A stretch of 44,223 nt of DNA from an uncultured Butyrivibrio sp. (GCA_947168935.1 CAMVNV010000014.1:1-44223), one strand, 5' to 3'; counted from the first letter of the stretch, positions 33,781 to 42,176 are shown. The notes: a model not told the origin generated them from the letters alone. Numbers and translations: made by a program.

Positions 33781-34476
33781 ATGAAAATTCTTTTTATTGG
33801 AAACAGTCACACATATATGAATGATATGCCGCAGCTGGTCAGCGAGATGGTAGAAAATGCCACTGGCGAAAAATGCGATGTTGTAATGCTTGCTTATTCT
33901 GCCAGATCTTTAAAATGGCATATGGGCGAAGAATATTTCTCTGAAAGATTCAATATTCTACACGGGAAATATGACCACTGCATAATCCAGGAGCAGGCAC
34001 ATCCGATGACTGATGAAGCAGATACAATAACCTACGCTGCAAGAATCATTGAAATGTGCAAAAAAGCGAATACTATTCCTGTCATATTTGAAACCTGGGC
34101 TGAGAAAGTCAAACCTGAAAATCAGGCTGAGATGAATCGAAGATATCAGAGTCTTGCCAAAGATCAAGGCGCATTACTTGCTCCAATTGGAGAAGTTTGG
34201 AGCGCAGCCATGAAGGAGCTTCAGGATACATTTGGCGCAGATCTGTACTACCGAGACGGCGAACACGCTTCTGCGATTGGCGACTATCTTGTTTCTATGG
34301 TACTTACCAAACTGATCACAGGAAAGCTCCCATCAGAAGACTTTGTAAAAGCATATGATTTTACTATCCCTGAGCAGAACTGGTTCCCTGTTAAGGAAGA
34401 TGTTAATGACGAGATAGTTTCTATATCAAACGATGTCGCAGACGTTATCAGAAAACATGTTTCTGCAATGGTTTGA
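33781..34476 (+). CDS. SGNH-hydrolase-like protein
   Basis: A 231-residue protein resembling GDSL/SGNH hydrolases. Block I reads FIGNSHTYMND with the likely nucleophile Ser9 (GNSH rather than GDSx). Block V reads DGEHAS with Asp159 and His162 as the rest of the triad. No signal peptide is present, so it is likely a cytoplasmic deacylase or esterase of unknown substrate. The start at 33781 is chosen for AAGGA 7 bases upstream; an in-frame ATG at 33757 lies in the GNAT coding region. A terminator follows at 34561. Confidence 0.82.
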   Translation: MKILFIGNSHTYMNDMPQLVSEMVENATGEKCDVVMLAYSARSLKWHMGEEYFSERFNILHGKYDHCIIQEQAHPMTDEADTITYAARIIEMCKKANTIPVIFETWAEKVKPENQAEMNRRYQSLAKDQGALLAPIGEVWSAAMKELQDTFGADLYYRDGEHASAIGDYLVSMVLTKLITGKLPSEDFVKAYDFTIPEQNWFPVKEDVNDEIVSISNDVADVIRKHVSAMV

Positions 34477-34560
34477 TGGTCATATAAATGGTGTTCTTTT
34501 ACTGATACACTTTCCAAACTAATCATCTTGTGAATTGCTAATAAAAAACGTGGTATCTAT

Positions 34561-34598
34561 AGCCAGTACTCCATAATAAGGTACTGGCTTTGTATTTT
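34561..34598 (+). terminator. Rho-independent terminator of the GNAT/SGNH operon
   Basis: AGCCAGTAC (34561-34569) and GTACTGGCT (34581-34589) form a perfect 9-bp stem, followed by TTGTATTTT. Confidence 0.78.
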
Positions 34599-34637
34599 CA
34601 TATAATTGTTCCCACGACAGCTATTTCAGAATCACTG

Positions 34638-34666
34638 TTGAAAAAGAAACAGAGAAATGATATTAT
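34638..34666 (+). promoter_or_regulatory. AbiE operon promoter
   Basis: TTGAAA (34638-34643), a 17-base spacer and TATTAT (34661-34666), close to consensus, with transcription starting near 34673, 38 bases before abiEi. A short dyad TTTCA/TGAAA overlaps the -35 and could be an AbiEi operator. Confidence 0.6.
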
Positions 34667-34710
34667 TTTCCCAAACATACGCAAATCTTATAGTTATGCG
34701 GAGGTTCGGA

Positions 34711-35253
34711 ATGATTTATACATACGAAGACAGTATACGTTTATTTGGAACAAAATATTACTTAAAAAAAGCTGTTAAGGACGGAAAAATATATCAGCAG
34801 GAAAAGGGTATCTACTCCGACAAAGAATATGTACCTGCACTGGCCATAATTGCAAAAAAATATCCTAATGCTGTTTTTACAATGAACAGTGCATTTTATT
34901 ATTACAATCTCACAGACCGAATTCCAGAAAAATTCCATCTTGCAACAGACAGAAATTCCGCAAAAATTCCTGACAAACGAGTTGTACAGATTTTTGAAAA
35001 AGGGAACTTATTGCAACTGGGAGTTGTTTCGATGGAACGCGAAGGATGCAGCATAAACATCTATTCCAAGGAGAGGTTACTGGTTGAGTTAATACGTCAT
35101 AAGAGCAAAATCCCGTTCGATTTGTATAAGGAAGTGCTTCTTAATTTTCGGGAAATAATCTATGATATGGATATTCAGGCAGTTCAGGAATATGCCTACG
35201 AAGTACCAAAGTCTTCTATGATTTTACAGACATTACAATTGGAGGTTTTATGA
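34711..35253 (+). CDS. abiEi: AbiEi-family antitoxin (type IV toxin-antitoxin)
   Basis: A 180-residue protein that precedes an AbiEii toxin gene. The N-terminal winged helix (YEDSIRLFGTKYYLKKAVKDG, about residues 5-25) should bind its own promoter. The rest (FTMNSAFYYYNLTDRIPEKF, then YSKERLLVELIRHKSK, about 140-155) matches the C-terminal antitoxin domain that opposes the toxin without touching it. The start at 34711 is fixed by GGAGG 6 bases upstream; a longer frame to 34657 has no such site. It overlaps the toxin gene by 4 bases (ATGA), the standard coupling. Confidence 0.88.
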   Translation: MIYTYEDSIRLFGTKYYLKKAVKDGKIYQQEKGIYSDKEYVPALAIIAKKYPNAVFTMNSAFYYYNLTDRIPEKFHLATDRNSAKIPDKRVVQIFEKGNLLQLGVVSMEREGCSINIYSKERLLVELIRHKSKIPFDLYKEVLLNFREIIYDMDIQAVQEYAYEVPKSSMILQTLQLEVL

Positions 35254-36050
35254 TTGATATAGATTTGATGATAAAAAAAGAAATTGAGAATGGATATGGA
35301 GATGCTAATGCTCAGGCAAAAGTTTGTCAGGATCTTATTCTTAAAGCTATAGCAACAAGTTCACTAAATAAAAACGTCACCATAAAGGGCGGCGTTGTCA
35401 TGCGCAGCAAGACTGGGAATATAAGAAGGGCAACGCAGGATTTGGATCTTGACTTTATCCGATATTCTCTTAGTGATGCCTCTATAGATGCCTTTATTTC
35501 AAAGCTGAATTGCCTGGAAGGTCTGACTTTCAAAAGAGTTGGAGAGATAAAAGAATTAAAGCAACAGGACTACCACGGAAAAAGAGTGTACGTGCAGATT
35601 ACTGATTCCAAGGGATTCACGATAGAGAACAAAATGGATCTTGGCGTACATAATAGGCTTGATATTGAACAGGAAGAGTTCTGCTTTGACATAGCATATG
35701 ATGACGAAGGTGCTAGTCTTTTGGTAAATTCAAATGAACAAATGATAGCAGAAAAGCTAAAATCTCTTTTGAAATTTGGAGCACTCTCCTCACGTTACAA
35801 GGATATTTTTGATATTTATTATCTAAGCCAAAATGTTAACAAAACTACTATGAGAAAGTGCTTTAAAACCTATATCTTTGACGATCCTAACATGCGTGAA
35901 AAGGACCTTAATGGGGTATTAAGAAGATTGAGCCTGATTTTTAAGGATAAACTGTATATCAGTCACCTCAATGCAACAGATATAAACTGGCTTGAAGAAG
36001 ATATAGAAGTAGTCATAACAGGTATCATTACATTTATTAAGAAGGCTTAG
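35250..36050 (+). CDS. abiEii: AbiEii-family nucleotidyltransferase toxin
   Basis: A 266-residue toxin of the DNA polymerase beta-like nucleotidyltransferase family, which adds nucleotides to tRNA ends and stops growth, used in phage abortive infection and plasmid/region stability. Motif I is IKGGVVMRSKTG (about 46-57) and motif II is the metal-binding DLDLDF with Asp64 and Asp66. Motif III, SNEQMIAEKLKSLL, has the family lysine at about 169, and motif IV is RYKDIFDIYY with Asp185 and Asp188. All key residues are present, so it looks active. It overlaps abiEi and ends in hairpins at 36051 and 36130. Confidence 0.92.
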   Translation: MIDIDLMIKKEIENGYGDANAQAKVCQDLILKAIATSSLNKNVTIKGGVVMRSKTGNIRRATQDLDLDFIRYSLSDASIDAFISKLNCLEGLTFKRVGEIKELKQQDYHGKRVYVQITDSKGFTIENKMDLGVHNRLDIEQEEFCFDIAYDDEGASLLVNSNEQMIAEKLKSLLKFGALSSRYKDIFDIYYLSQNVNKTTMRKCFKTYIFDDPNMREKDLNGVLRRLSLIFKDKLYISHLNATDINWLEEDIEVVITGIITFIKKA

Positions 36051-36099
36051 TTTTTCCAAACATCCGCAATTCGTTTTTATTTGCGGATGTTTGGAAAAA
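36051..36099. repeat. Perfect 19-bp hairpin after abiEii
   Basis: The first base follows the abiEii stop codon directly. TTTTTCCAAACATCCGCAA (36051-36069) and its exact complement (36081-36099) enclose an 11-base loop. No T-run follows on either strand, so it is not a classical terminator; it may protect the RNA end or mark a module edge. Confidence 0.75.
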
Positions 36100-36129
36100 G
36101 GCCTTTAGGAAGATGTCTGTGACGAAATG

Positions 36130-36172
36130 AGAGAGTGGGCCGAATTCATCTTGCCCATTCTCTAATATTTTT
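36130..36172 (+). terminator. Rho-independent terminator of the AbiE operon
   Basis: AGAGAGTGGGC (36130-36140) and GCCCATTCTCT (36153-36163) form an 11-bp stem with one G-T pair, followed by AATATTTTT. It overlaps the end of a tiny gene on the other strand. Confidence 0.65.
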
Positions 36173-36310
36173 ACTAATATCTGCAAGAACCTCTGCAGCT
36201 GGTCTGCTCTGGTTCATTTTTGCCTGAGCAAGGCCTTTTTCCATCATATCATCAAATTCTTTCTTTTCAGTTTCAACTCCCACTGATTCATTTTCTTTAC
36301 TCATTGCCAT
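36146..36310 (-). CDS. Small protein resembling the C-terminal part of RelB-type antitoxins
   Basis: A 54-residue ORF starting ATG at 36310 with GGAG six bases upstream. The text KKEFDDMMEKGLAQAKMNQS and RPAAEVLADISKNIREWAR resembles the helical toxin-binding tail of RelB/ParD-like antitoxins, whose N-terminal DNA-binding part would be missing. No toxin of a known family is adjacent. It lies convergent with the AbiE operon. It may be a remnant, or a small antitoxin-like protein acting on a distant toxin. Coding status rests on the good ribosome binding site, the sensible composition and the length. Confidence 0.6.
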   Translation of the reverse strand: MAMSKENESVGVETEKKEFDDMMEKGLAQAKMNQSRPAAEVLADISKNIREWAR

Positions 36311-36344
36311 ATAAAGCTCCTTACTTTTATTAATAGGTCAGGGA

Positions 36345-36542
36345 TTAAAGACTTCTTAAAGTCATTAAAATACTGTTTTTGCTATTCCTCTCAAAAAATA
36401 TAATAGCATAGTCTCCGTCCAGAGGTATGTAAATACATATATGAGATATTTTCTCACATCTTTGTGTGTGGATTTCGTTTTTGCATTTTCTGCAACTTAC
36501 CCCCTCAAAATTACAACTTACATCAATTTCTATTTCGCCCAT
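36345..36542 (-). CDS. Hypothetical small protein
   Basis: A 65-residue ORF directly upstream of the 54-residue gene, same strand, 34 bases away. It has a CRKCKNEIHTQRC cysteine cluster (about 17-29) and a hydrophobic strand-like tail (HICIYIPLDGDYAIIFFE). It could be a small zinc-binding protein and part of a two-gene unit. The start lacks a clear ribosome binding site, and no family is recognised. It is divergent from the ABC transporter gene at 36596. It may not be a gene. Confidence 0.3.
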   Translation of the reverse strand: MGEIEIDVSCNFEGVSCRKCKNEIHTQRCEKISHICIYIPLDGDYAIIFFERNSKNSILMTLRSL

Positions 36543-36595
36543 TTCTTTTTTGCCATATCATCCACTTATCAGATAACAAAACGAAAGGATAAGTG

Positions 36596-37516
36596 ATGGA
36601 TATGAATTCGATTGAACTTAAGAACCTCACCAAAAGATACGGAAGTTTTAATGCAGTTGATAATCTTAGCTTTGAGATGAAGCAGGGCGATTTTGTAGGA
36701 TTCCTCGGAGTTAACGGTGCGGGGAAGTCCACAACAGTAAACATGCTCTCAACTATCCTTACTCCAGATGGCGGATCGGCTAATATCTGCGGATATGCGC
36801 TGGGAAAAGAGGATATGGATATCAGAAGGTCCATAGGCGTTGTATATCAGTCCAATGTCCTTGATGACCTTTTCACAGTTAAGGAAAACATTGTTACAAG
36901 GTCAAAGATGCTGGGACTTGATAGTAAGACTATAAAAGACAGGCTCTTCGATCTATCAGATATTCTCAATCTTTCAGACATCATGAATAAGCGCTATAGG
37001 CTTTTGTCAGGTGGTCAGAAAAGGCGCTGCGAAATTGCTTTTGCCTTAATGCACAGTCCAAAGATCCTGTTCCTGGACGAGCCTACAACAGGTCTTGATC
37101 CTGCAACCAGAGTATCTGTATGGGACGCAGTTGAGCTTCTTCGCAAAAACACTGACATGACAGTATTTCTTACAACCCACTATATGGAAGAAGCCCAGTC
37201 AGCGGACAAGATCATCATTATAAATAAAGGCAAGAAAGTCGCAGAGGGAACACCCTTTGAGCTCAAAGAAAAATTCGCTAAGGACAGTTTGAAACTTTAC
37301 TTTGGTGAAAAAAGACGCAGCGAAGTTACTGACATCATCGGCAAAGATAAGCTCATCTCCACATCTTATGGAGGAGTCGTCGAATCTAACAATCCTTTCG
37401 CTGCTGCCAAGACTGCAGAAAAGCTTGTCGGAGTTATCGACGGATTTGAGATCATTCAGGGAAAAATGGATGATGTATTCTTGAATGTAACTCGTAGTAT
37501 TGAAGCAGCTATTTAG
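36596..37516 (+). CDS. ABC transporter ATP-binding protein (DrrA/NodI type)
   Basis: A 306-residue ATPase. Walker A is GVNGAGKST (about 38-46), the signature is LLSGGQKRR, Walker B is ILFLDEPTTGLD and the switch His is in LTTHYMEEAQ. The C-terminal extension after residue 220 is as in DrrA-like exporters. AAAGGA lies a few bases before the ATG at 36596; a GTG one codon earlier is possible. It is the first gene of a plus-strand operon with the permease (37626), a LytTR regulator and a DUF3021 protein, a typical self-regulated exporter of an unknown compound. Confidence 0.95.
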   Translation: MDMNSIELKNLTKRYGSFNAVDNLSFEMKQGDFVGFLGVNGAGKSTTVNMLSTILTPDGGSANICGYALGKEDMDIRRSIGVVYQSNVLDDLFTVKENIVTRSKMLGLDSKTIKDRLFDLSDILNLSDIMNKRYRLLSGGQKRRCEIAFALMHSPKILFLDEPTTGLDPATRVSVWDAVELLRKNTDMTVFLTTHYMEEAQSADKIIIINKGKKVAEGTPFELKEKFAKDSLKLYFGEKRRSEVTDIIGKDKLISTSYGGVVESNNPFAAAKTAEKLVGVIDGFEIIQGKMDDVFLNVTRSIEAAI

Positions 37517-37625
37517 TATAACTGATCTTAAAAATAGTATGAAAGTTGCCATTTTGAATAACTGAGTAACAGAAACAACATCATTTAACAAAATACAAGA
37601 ATACAACCACTTCAGGGAGGTATAT

Positions 37626-38537
37626 ATGAGAAGCTTTACCGCAATAAACAAAAGAAATCTTGGCTTATATTTCAGAGACTACAGTGCAGTATTTTTTTCA
37701 CTTCTTTCAATGCTTATAATCATCATCCTTATGGTCTTCTTCCTCGGAGATATCAATAACAGTGATCTACTTGATGCCATAAAGATGGTACCTGGAAGAG
37801 GTGGCGAATCCGATGTTACTACCATCAAAAATTTCAGTTTCCTTTGGACCTGTGCAGGAATCATGACTATCAACGCTTCAACTGTAACTCACGCTTTCTA
37901 CTCAAACATGATCAAGGACAGAACAGGCAACCGCCTCAACTCACTTTTTGTAATGCCTGTAAAAAGACCTGTATTCGTACTTGGATACGTAAGCTCAGCC
38001 TGGATCGCAGGTGTTATCATGTGTGTGATCACACTTATCGTTACTGAAATTATTGGTGTTATCAAAGGAATGGACATCCTTCCTGTAAAGACACACATTG
38101 AACTTATACTTCTTATCATGCTCAACACATTTGTATATTCCGCAGTAATGTTCCTTCTTGCTTCTATTATCAAGAGTCAGAGCGCTTGGAGCGGCATAGG
38201 CATCATCCTTGGAACACTTGCAGGCTTCCTTGGCGGGATCTATTTTCCTCTTGGACAGATGAGCGATGGAATGCAGAAGGTTGTTAAGTGTTTTCCATTT
38301 ATTTACGGATCATCACTTTTCAGAAAAGTACTTCTTAATCCTATCGAAAACACCTTGTTTGAAGGTACTCCAGAAGTTATCAGAAGCGAAGTTGACAGGG
38401 TTATGGGTATGAATCTTTTCCTTGGTGACAGTAGGTTGTCCGGAGGAGCGTCTGTAGGTATACTAATAGCTGTAGGGGTTATATTCATCATTTTTTCTAC
38501 AATGTACTTAACACTTAGTAAAAAGAAAGACAGATAA
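37626..38537 (+). CDS. ABC-2 type permease
   Basis: A 303-residue membrane protein with six hydrophobic segments, the partner of the ATPase 109 bases upstream. The N-terminus RSFTAINKRNLGLYFRDYSAVFFSLLS and the late GILAGFLGGIYFPLGQMSDG-like region (GTLAGFLGGIYFPLGQ here) match ABC-2 exporters. GGAGGT precedes the ATG. It forms the membrane half, presumably as a dimer. The cargo (drug, lipid or polymer) is unknown. The LytTR gene follows after 12 bases. Confidence 0.93.
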   Translation: MRSFTAINKRNLGLYFRDYSAVFFSLLSMLIIIILMVFFLGDINNSDLLDAIKMVPGRGGESDVTTIKNFSFLWTCAGIMTINASTVTHAFYSNMIKDRTGNRLNSLFVMPVKRPVFVLGYVSSAWIAGVIMCVITLIVTEIIGVIKGMDILPVKTHIELILLIMLNTFVYSAVMFLLASIIKSQSAWSGIGIILGTLAGFLGGIYFPLGQMSDGMQKVVKCFPFIYGSSLFRKVLLNPIENTLFEGTPEVIRSEVDRVMGMNLFLGDSRLSGGASVGILIAVGVIFIIFSTMYLTLSKKKDR

Positions 38538-38549
38538 CACAGGGGTCAT

Positions 38550-38999
38550 ATGAAAATTACGATCGAAACACCACTTCCGGGTGAAGAAGACGAAATCATA
38601 ATAAAGATGGCCGAGTTAAGTGACGATGTCCTTAAGATGGTCCGCCGTCTTAAAGATGGTGTCAGCAAAGAGACTATGGCTGTGTACGCAGACGAGAACA
38701 TCCAGATGGTGCCAACAAGGGACATTCTGTACTTTGATGCCACTGACAACCGCGTTTTTGCTTACACAAAAGGAGACTGCTTTGAGACAAGAAAAAAGCT
38801 CTTCGAAATTGAAGAGCTTCTTGCGGGTTCTGCTTTTCTAAGGATATCCAAAAATGCCATAGTTAACATCAAGGCAATCGATCATCTAAGTCCTGAATTT
38901 AACGGGCGATTCATTGCCAGCCTTAAAAACGGCGAGAACATTATAATCTCAAGGGGCTATGTCCCTGAGCTTAAGAAAAAACTTGGCATTGGTAAGTAA
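38550..38999 (+). CDS. Stand-alone LytTR-domain DNA-binding regulator
   Basis: A 149-residue protein with no receiver domain. The LytTR fold spans about residues 45-148: DILYFDATDNRVFAYTKGD, FLRISKNAIVNIKAIDHL and ENIIISRGYVPELKKKLG are near-consensus. Stand-alone LytTR proteins often pair with DUF3021 membrane proteins and control ABC transporters, and here the DUF3021 gene follows at once. It probably controls its own operon. AGGGG lies upstream of the ATG at 38550. The first 40 residues are charged and not assigned. Confidence 0.92.
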   Translation: MKITIETPLPGEEDEIIIKMAELSDDVLKMVRRLKDGVSKETMAVYADENIQMVPTRDILYFDATDNRVFAYTKGDCFETRKKLFEIEELLAGSAFLRISKNAIVNIKAIDHLSPEFNGRFIASLKNGENIIISRGYVPELKKKLGIGK

Positions 39000-39012
39000 G
39001 ACGGAGGTCATA

Positions 39013-39447
39013 TTGCATATTATGAAAACATTTCTTTCAGATCTACTCAAATGGTTTCTTATTATAAATACAGGAATTATGGCTATCGTCTGGATCAATC
39101 TGTTTGGATACGACGAGATCTGGACTGCTATATTCCCTCAGATTTTTGGAGCAAGCTTTTTAACTTCACTTGTGACAACAGCCTATTTTTCCATAAATCC
39201 AAAAAAGCCTATCAGTGTGCCTGTGAGAATACTTCTCACACTTGCTCACTATCTGCTTCTTTGCGTTATCATAATGGGGCTTGGAAACGCCTTCGACTGG
39301 TTTGAACTATCAATAACAGGTTGCATCATGGTCGCACTCAGCGTTGCAGGTGTATACCTGATTGCGACAGTAATATCTATCGTTCTTTCGAAGAACGAAG
39401 CTGATGAGATGACACGGGCTTTGAAAAACTTCAATAGCGAAAACTAG
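39013..39447 (+). CDS. DUF3021 membrane protein
   Basis: About 144 residues with four hydrophobic helices (IMKTFLSDLLKWFLIINTG; IFGASFLTSLVTTAYFS; VRILLTLAHYLLLCVIIMG; GCIMVALSVAGVYLIATV), as in DUF3021. Its usual neighbour is a LytTR protein, as here; they are thought to form a signalling pair. GGAGG (39003-39007) fits a TTG start at 39013 (5 bases away); an ATG at 39022 is 14 bases away and less likely. It ends one base before the last gene of the convergent ABC operon. Confidence 0.82.
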   Translation: MHIMKTFLSDLLKWFLIINTGIMAIVWINLFGYDEIWTAIFPQIFGASFLTSLVTTAYFSINPKKPISVPVRILLTLAHYLLLCVIIMGLGNAFDWFELSITGCIMVALSVAGVYLIATVISIVLSKNEADEMTRALKNFNSEN

Positions 39448-39448
39448 A

Positions 39449-40249
39449 TCAGCTTCCAGTTGACCTGTAATGTCTAAGTGCCACATGGAATAAAACTGTC
39501 ATGATTCCAAATACCACAATTCCTGAAAGGGGCGTAACTACTGCTGCCCACCATGGCCATCCGTAAAGCGGCTTACCAAGTATCCAGGATGCAGGCACGT
39601 GAAGAGTAAGTGCAAATGGTGCAACGATTGTAAACAGCGCTCTAAGTGGAAGTGGATATACGTTAATTGGATACTGACATGCGCTTCTTCCGCCGTAGGT
39701 TATAGCGTTTACTATCTCTACTGATTTCACACTAAATATACAAAAAATAGCTTCTATCATAAAAAGTCCCAGTATCAGAAGACAGCTCATAGCGATGGAT
39801 TCTATAAGAACCAGGGCTTTAAGTGGAGTCCAGGTTATTCCTGAAATATTGCTACCCATAATAAGCGCAACCACGCCCACAGCAACGCAGGTAATACGCC
39901 TGGGATCAGTTCCTGCACACATAACCTGTGTGAGCACTCCTCTTGGCCTTACAAGGAAGGAGTCAAGACGGCCCGTTCTGACCATACTTGGGAAATCTCC
40001 CGTGATTCCCCTTCCGAAAATCTCTGTCATATAGAAGGATACTGACATCATTCCGAAAAAGAAATAGAGATTTCCTCCTGACCATCCCTTAAGGCTTCCG
40101 AATCTGTCCACAATAAGGATGACCGCCAGCATCTCGCCACCCTCCATAACGAGCTGGGCCAAGGTCTGCATGATGAAGGAGCTTGGATACTGCAAGTGGC
40201 TTCTAAGAAGCATTCCTATTGATTTAAAATATAGTCGTAGTGTATTCAT
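39449..40249 (-). CDS. ABC-2 family permease subunit (COG3694-like)
   Basis: A 266-residue membrane protein with six hydrophobic segments. RTGRLDSFLVRPRGVLTQVM and the GRSACQYPINVYPLPLRAL block are typical of this permease group, which always pairs with a second permease and a COG4586-like ATPase. Both are directly upstream on the same strand (40292 and 41080). The three form a three-gene exporter operon of unknown cargo. It is the last gene and ends one base from the convergent DUF3021 gene; no terminator is evident there. Confidence 0.92.
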   Translation of the reverse strand: MNTLRLYFKSIGMLLRSHLQYPSSFIMQTLAQLVMEGGEMLAVILIVDRFGSLKGWSGGNLYFFFGMMSVSFYMTEIFGRGITGDFPSMVRTGRLDSFLVRPRGVLTQVMCAGTDPRRITCVAVGVVALIMGSNISGITWTPLKALVLIESIAMSCLLILGLFMIEAIFCIFSVKSVEIVNAITYGGRSACQYPINVYPLPLRALFTIVAPFALTLHVPASWILGKPLYGWPWWAAVVTPLSGIVVFGIMTVLFHVALRHYRSTGS

Positions 40250-40291
40250 AAGTATTCCTTATTATTCAATCCTTTGCGCATTAGTTCAGGT

Positions 40292-41083
40292 TCAGCCGCC
40301 CTGTACGATCATGCGCTTTTTGTTTGCATTCCACATAACATTCCCCAAAGCTATAAGAACGATTATCCAAAAGATCTGAAGAGCGTAAACTCCAAGAGCA
40401 GCAGAAAGTTCGTAAACTCCGGTATAGAGCCTTATTGGCGCATCAAGGAGCTGTGCATATGGTAAAAAGGTGATAGCCTTCTGCCAGCTATCTGGGAAAA
40501 GAGTAAGTGGCAACACGTTTCCTGAAAAAGTCATCATAAGCATGGTAAGAAGTCCCTGCATTCCTCTTGAGTCAAGGGTTCTCATGGTGAATGCCACAGT
40601 GATGTTTTCAAGGGCGCACACGCAAAGAAGTCCCAGAAGCAGTGCTGGAATAGCTAACAGGAAACCCGGCAGCGATGCAGGAAGACTTATTCCCCATCCC
40701 TTTGGAAGAAAAGCAGCCAACGTCAACATTGGCACTGCACGCATCAAACTTCCCATAAGCTTCATAGCCACGATACGGGCATAGTAAAAGCCATACATAT
40801 TTATAGGTCTGCACATATCATAGGAGATATCGCCAGACCTTATTTTATCTAAAAGATCAGAGTCAGTGCCAAACATCATTCTAAAGAAGGCCTGCTGAAG
40901 CCACACATAAGTGACAACGCTTTCAATTGGAAGAGACTGGGGCTTGCTGTCATAAAGAGCTCTATAAACCGCCACCAGCACAAGTCCAAAAAACATCTGG
41001 CAGAGAATTCCGCCGATCATAGCGCCTCTGTACTGAAGTTCCATGCGAAGGCGCATTTTAAATACAGAAATATATGCTCTCAT
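40292..41083 (-). CDS. ABC-2 family permease subunit (COG4587-like)
   Basis: A 263-residue membrane protein with six hydrophobic segments. QQAFFRMMFGTDSDLLDKIRSGDISYDMCRP is split by a short turn, the group's cytoplasmic coupling region, and the late FSGNVLPLTLFPDSW is also typical. It overlaps the ATPase gene by 4 bases (41080-41083), so translation is coupled. It works with the 39449 gene product as a permease heterodimer. Confidence 0.92.
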   Translation of the reverse strand: MRAYISVFKMRLRMELQYRGAMIGGILCQMFFGLVLVAVYRALYDSKPQSLPIESVVTYVWLQQAFFRMMFGTDSDLLDKIRSGDISYDMCRPINMYGFYYARIVAMKLMGSLMRAVPMLTLAAFLPKGWGISLPASLPGFLLAIPALLLGLLCVCALENITVAFTMRTLDSRGMQGLLTMLMMTFSGNVLPLTLFPDSWQKAITFLPYAQLLDAPIRLYTGVYELSAALGVYALQIFWIIVLIALGNVMWNANKKRMIVQGG

Positions 41084-42042
41084 AGATCAAGCTCCTTGTA
41101 CATAGCGGCGATCAGGTGATCTGTGTTCTCTGGCTGAAGTGTAAGCTCTCTTATATTACCTGCATCCTGAAGGATAGAAAGAAGCTTTGAAGTAGGAAGC
41201 TTTGAAGGCTCATAGCTAAGCTCAAGGCCATCTTCAGTCTTATTGCAAATAACACCCTCAGGAAGTTTAAGGTCAGGCTCTACTGCGTATTTAACGCTAA
41301 CATTACGCACAGTATCAAAGCGCTCCAAAAGATCAGGAAGCTTTCCATCAAAGAGCTTCTGACCATGTCCAAGAACCATGACTCTTGAACAAAGAGCTGC
41401 GATATCTTCCATGTCGTGAGTTGTAAGCATGATGGTCGTACCATACTCTTTATTTTCCCACTTAAGGAAATCACGAAGCGCAAGCTTACTTACAGCATCA
41501 AGTCCGATCGTCGGCTCATCAAGGAAAAGAAGTTTAGGTCTGTGAAGAAGGGATCCGCAAAGTTCAGCTCTCATTCTCTGTCCAAGGCTAAGAAGACGAA
41601 GAGGCGTTCTCATAAGAGGCTCAAGATCAAGTGCCCCAGCAAGTTCATGAAGTCTTTCTTCGTAAGAAGCCTGAGGAATTCTGTATATATCTTTTAAAAG
41701 GTTATAGCTGTCTATGATAGGAACATCCCACCAAAGCTGACTACGCTGACCAAAGACAACACCGATATTCTTAACGTGCTGCTTACGATCTTTCCACGGG
41801 ACAACACCGCCAACATTTACTTCACCACTATCCGGAGTCAGGATTCCTGACAGGATCTTAACTGTAGTTGACTTACCAGCTCCGTTAGGGCCTATGTAAC
41901 CCACAAGTTCACCTTCGTCCACAGAAAAAGAAACGCCCTTAAGGGCATTAACTGTGTCTTTTTCTCTGAGAAGTTTTCCTTTTTCTCTTTTCTTTTTGAC
42001 AATGAAATCTTTCTTTAGATTATTAACTTCAATATAACTCAT
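41080..42042 (-). CDS. ABC transporter ATP-binding protein (COG4586-like)
   Basis: A 320-residue ATPase. Walker A is GYIGPNGAGKST, the signature reads LLSLGQRMRAE (LSLGQ in place of LSGGQ, usual in this group), Walker B is LLFLDEPTIGLDAV and the switch is LTTHDMEDIAALC. The start at 42042 (MSYIEVNNLKKDF) has AGAGGA upstream; the longer frame to 42084 is not supported. First gene of the three-gene exporter operon with two permeases. The C-terminal 100 residues are a separate regulatory part. Confidence 0.95.
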   Translation of the reverse strand: MSYIEVNNLKKDFIVKKKREKGKLLREKDTVNALKGVSFSVDEGELVGYIGPNGAGKSTTVKILSGILTPDSGEVNVGGVVPWKDRKQHVKNIGVVFGQRSQLWWDVPIIDSYNLLKDIYRIPQASYEERLHELAGALDLEPLMRTPLRLLSLGQRMRAELCGSLLHRPKLLFLDEPTIGLDAVSKLALRDFLKWENKEYGTTIMLTTHDMEDIAALCSRVMVLGHGQKLFDGKLPDLLERFDTVRNVSVKYAVEPDLKLPEGVICNKTEDGLELSYEPSKLPTSKLLSILQDAGNIRELTLQPENTDHLIAAMYKELDL

Positions 42043-42176
42043 AGTTTTCTTTCCTCTGGGAATACCAAGATAATGTCTGAACATGTTTAGAAGTATATTG
42101 ACATACTTCTATGGGTCAAAGTACAGAAAAATCGAATGTTTTAGTAGCTTTAATATTCTACACTAATTTTTCCAAT

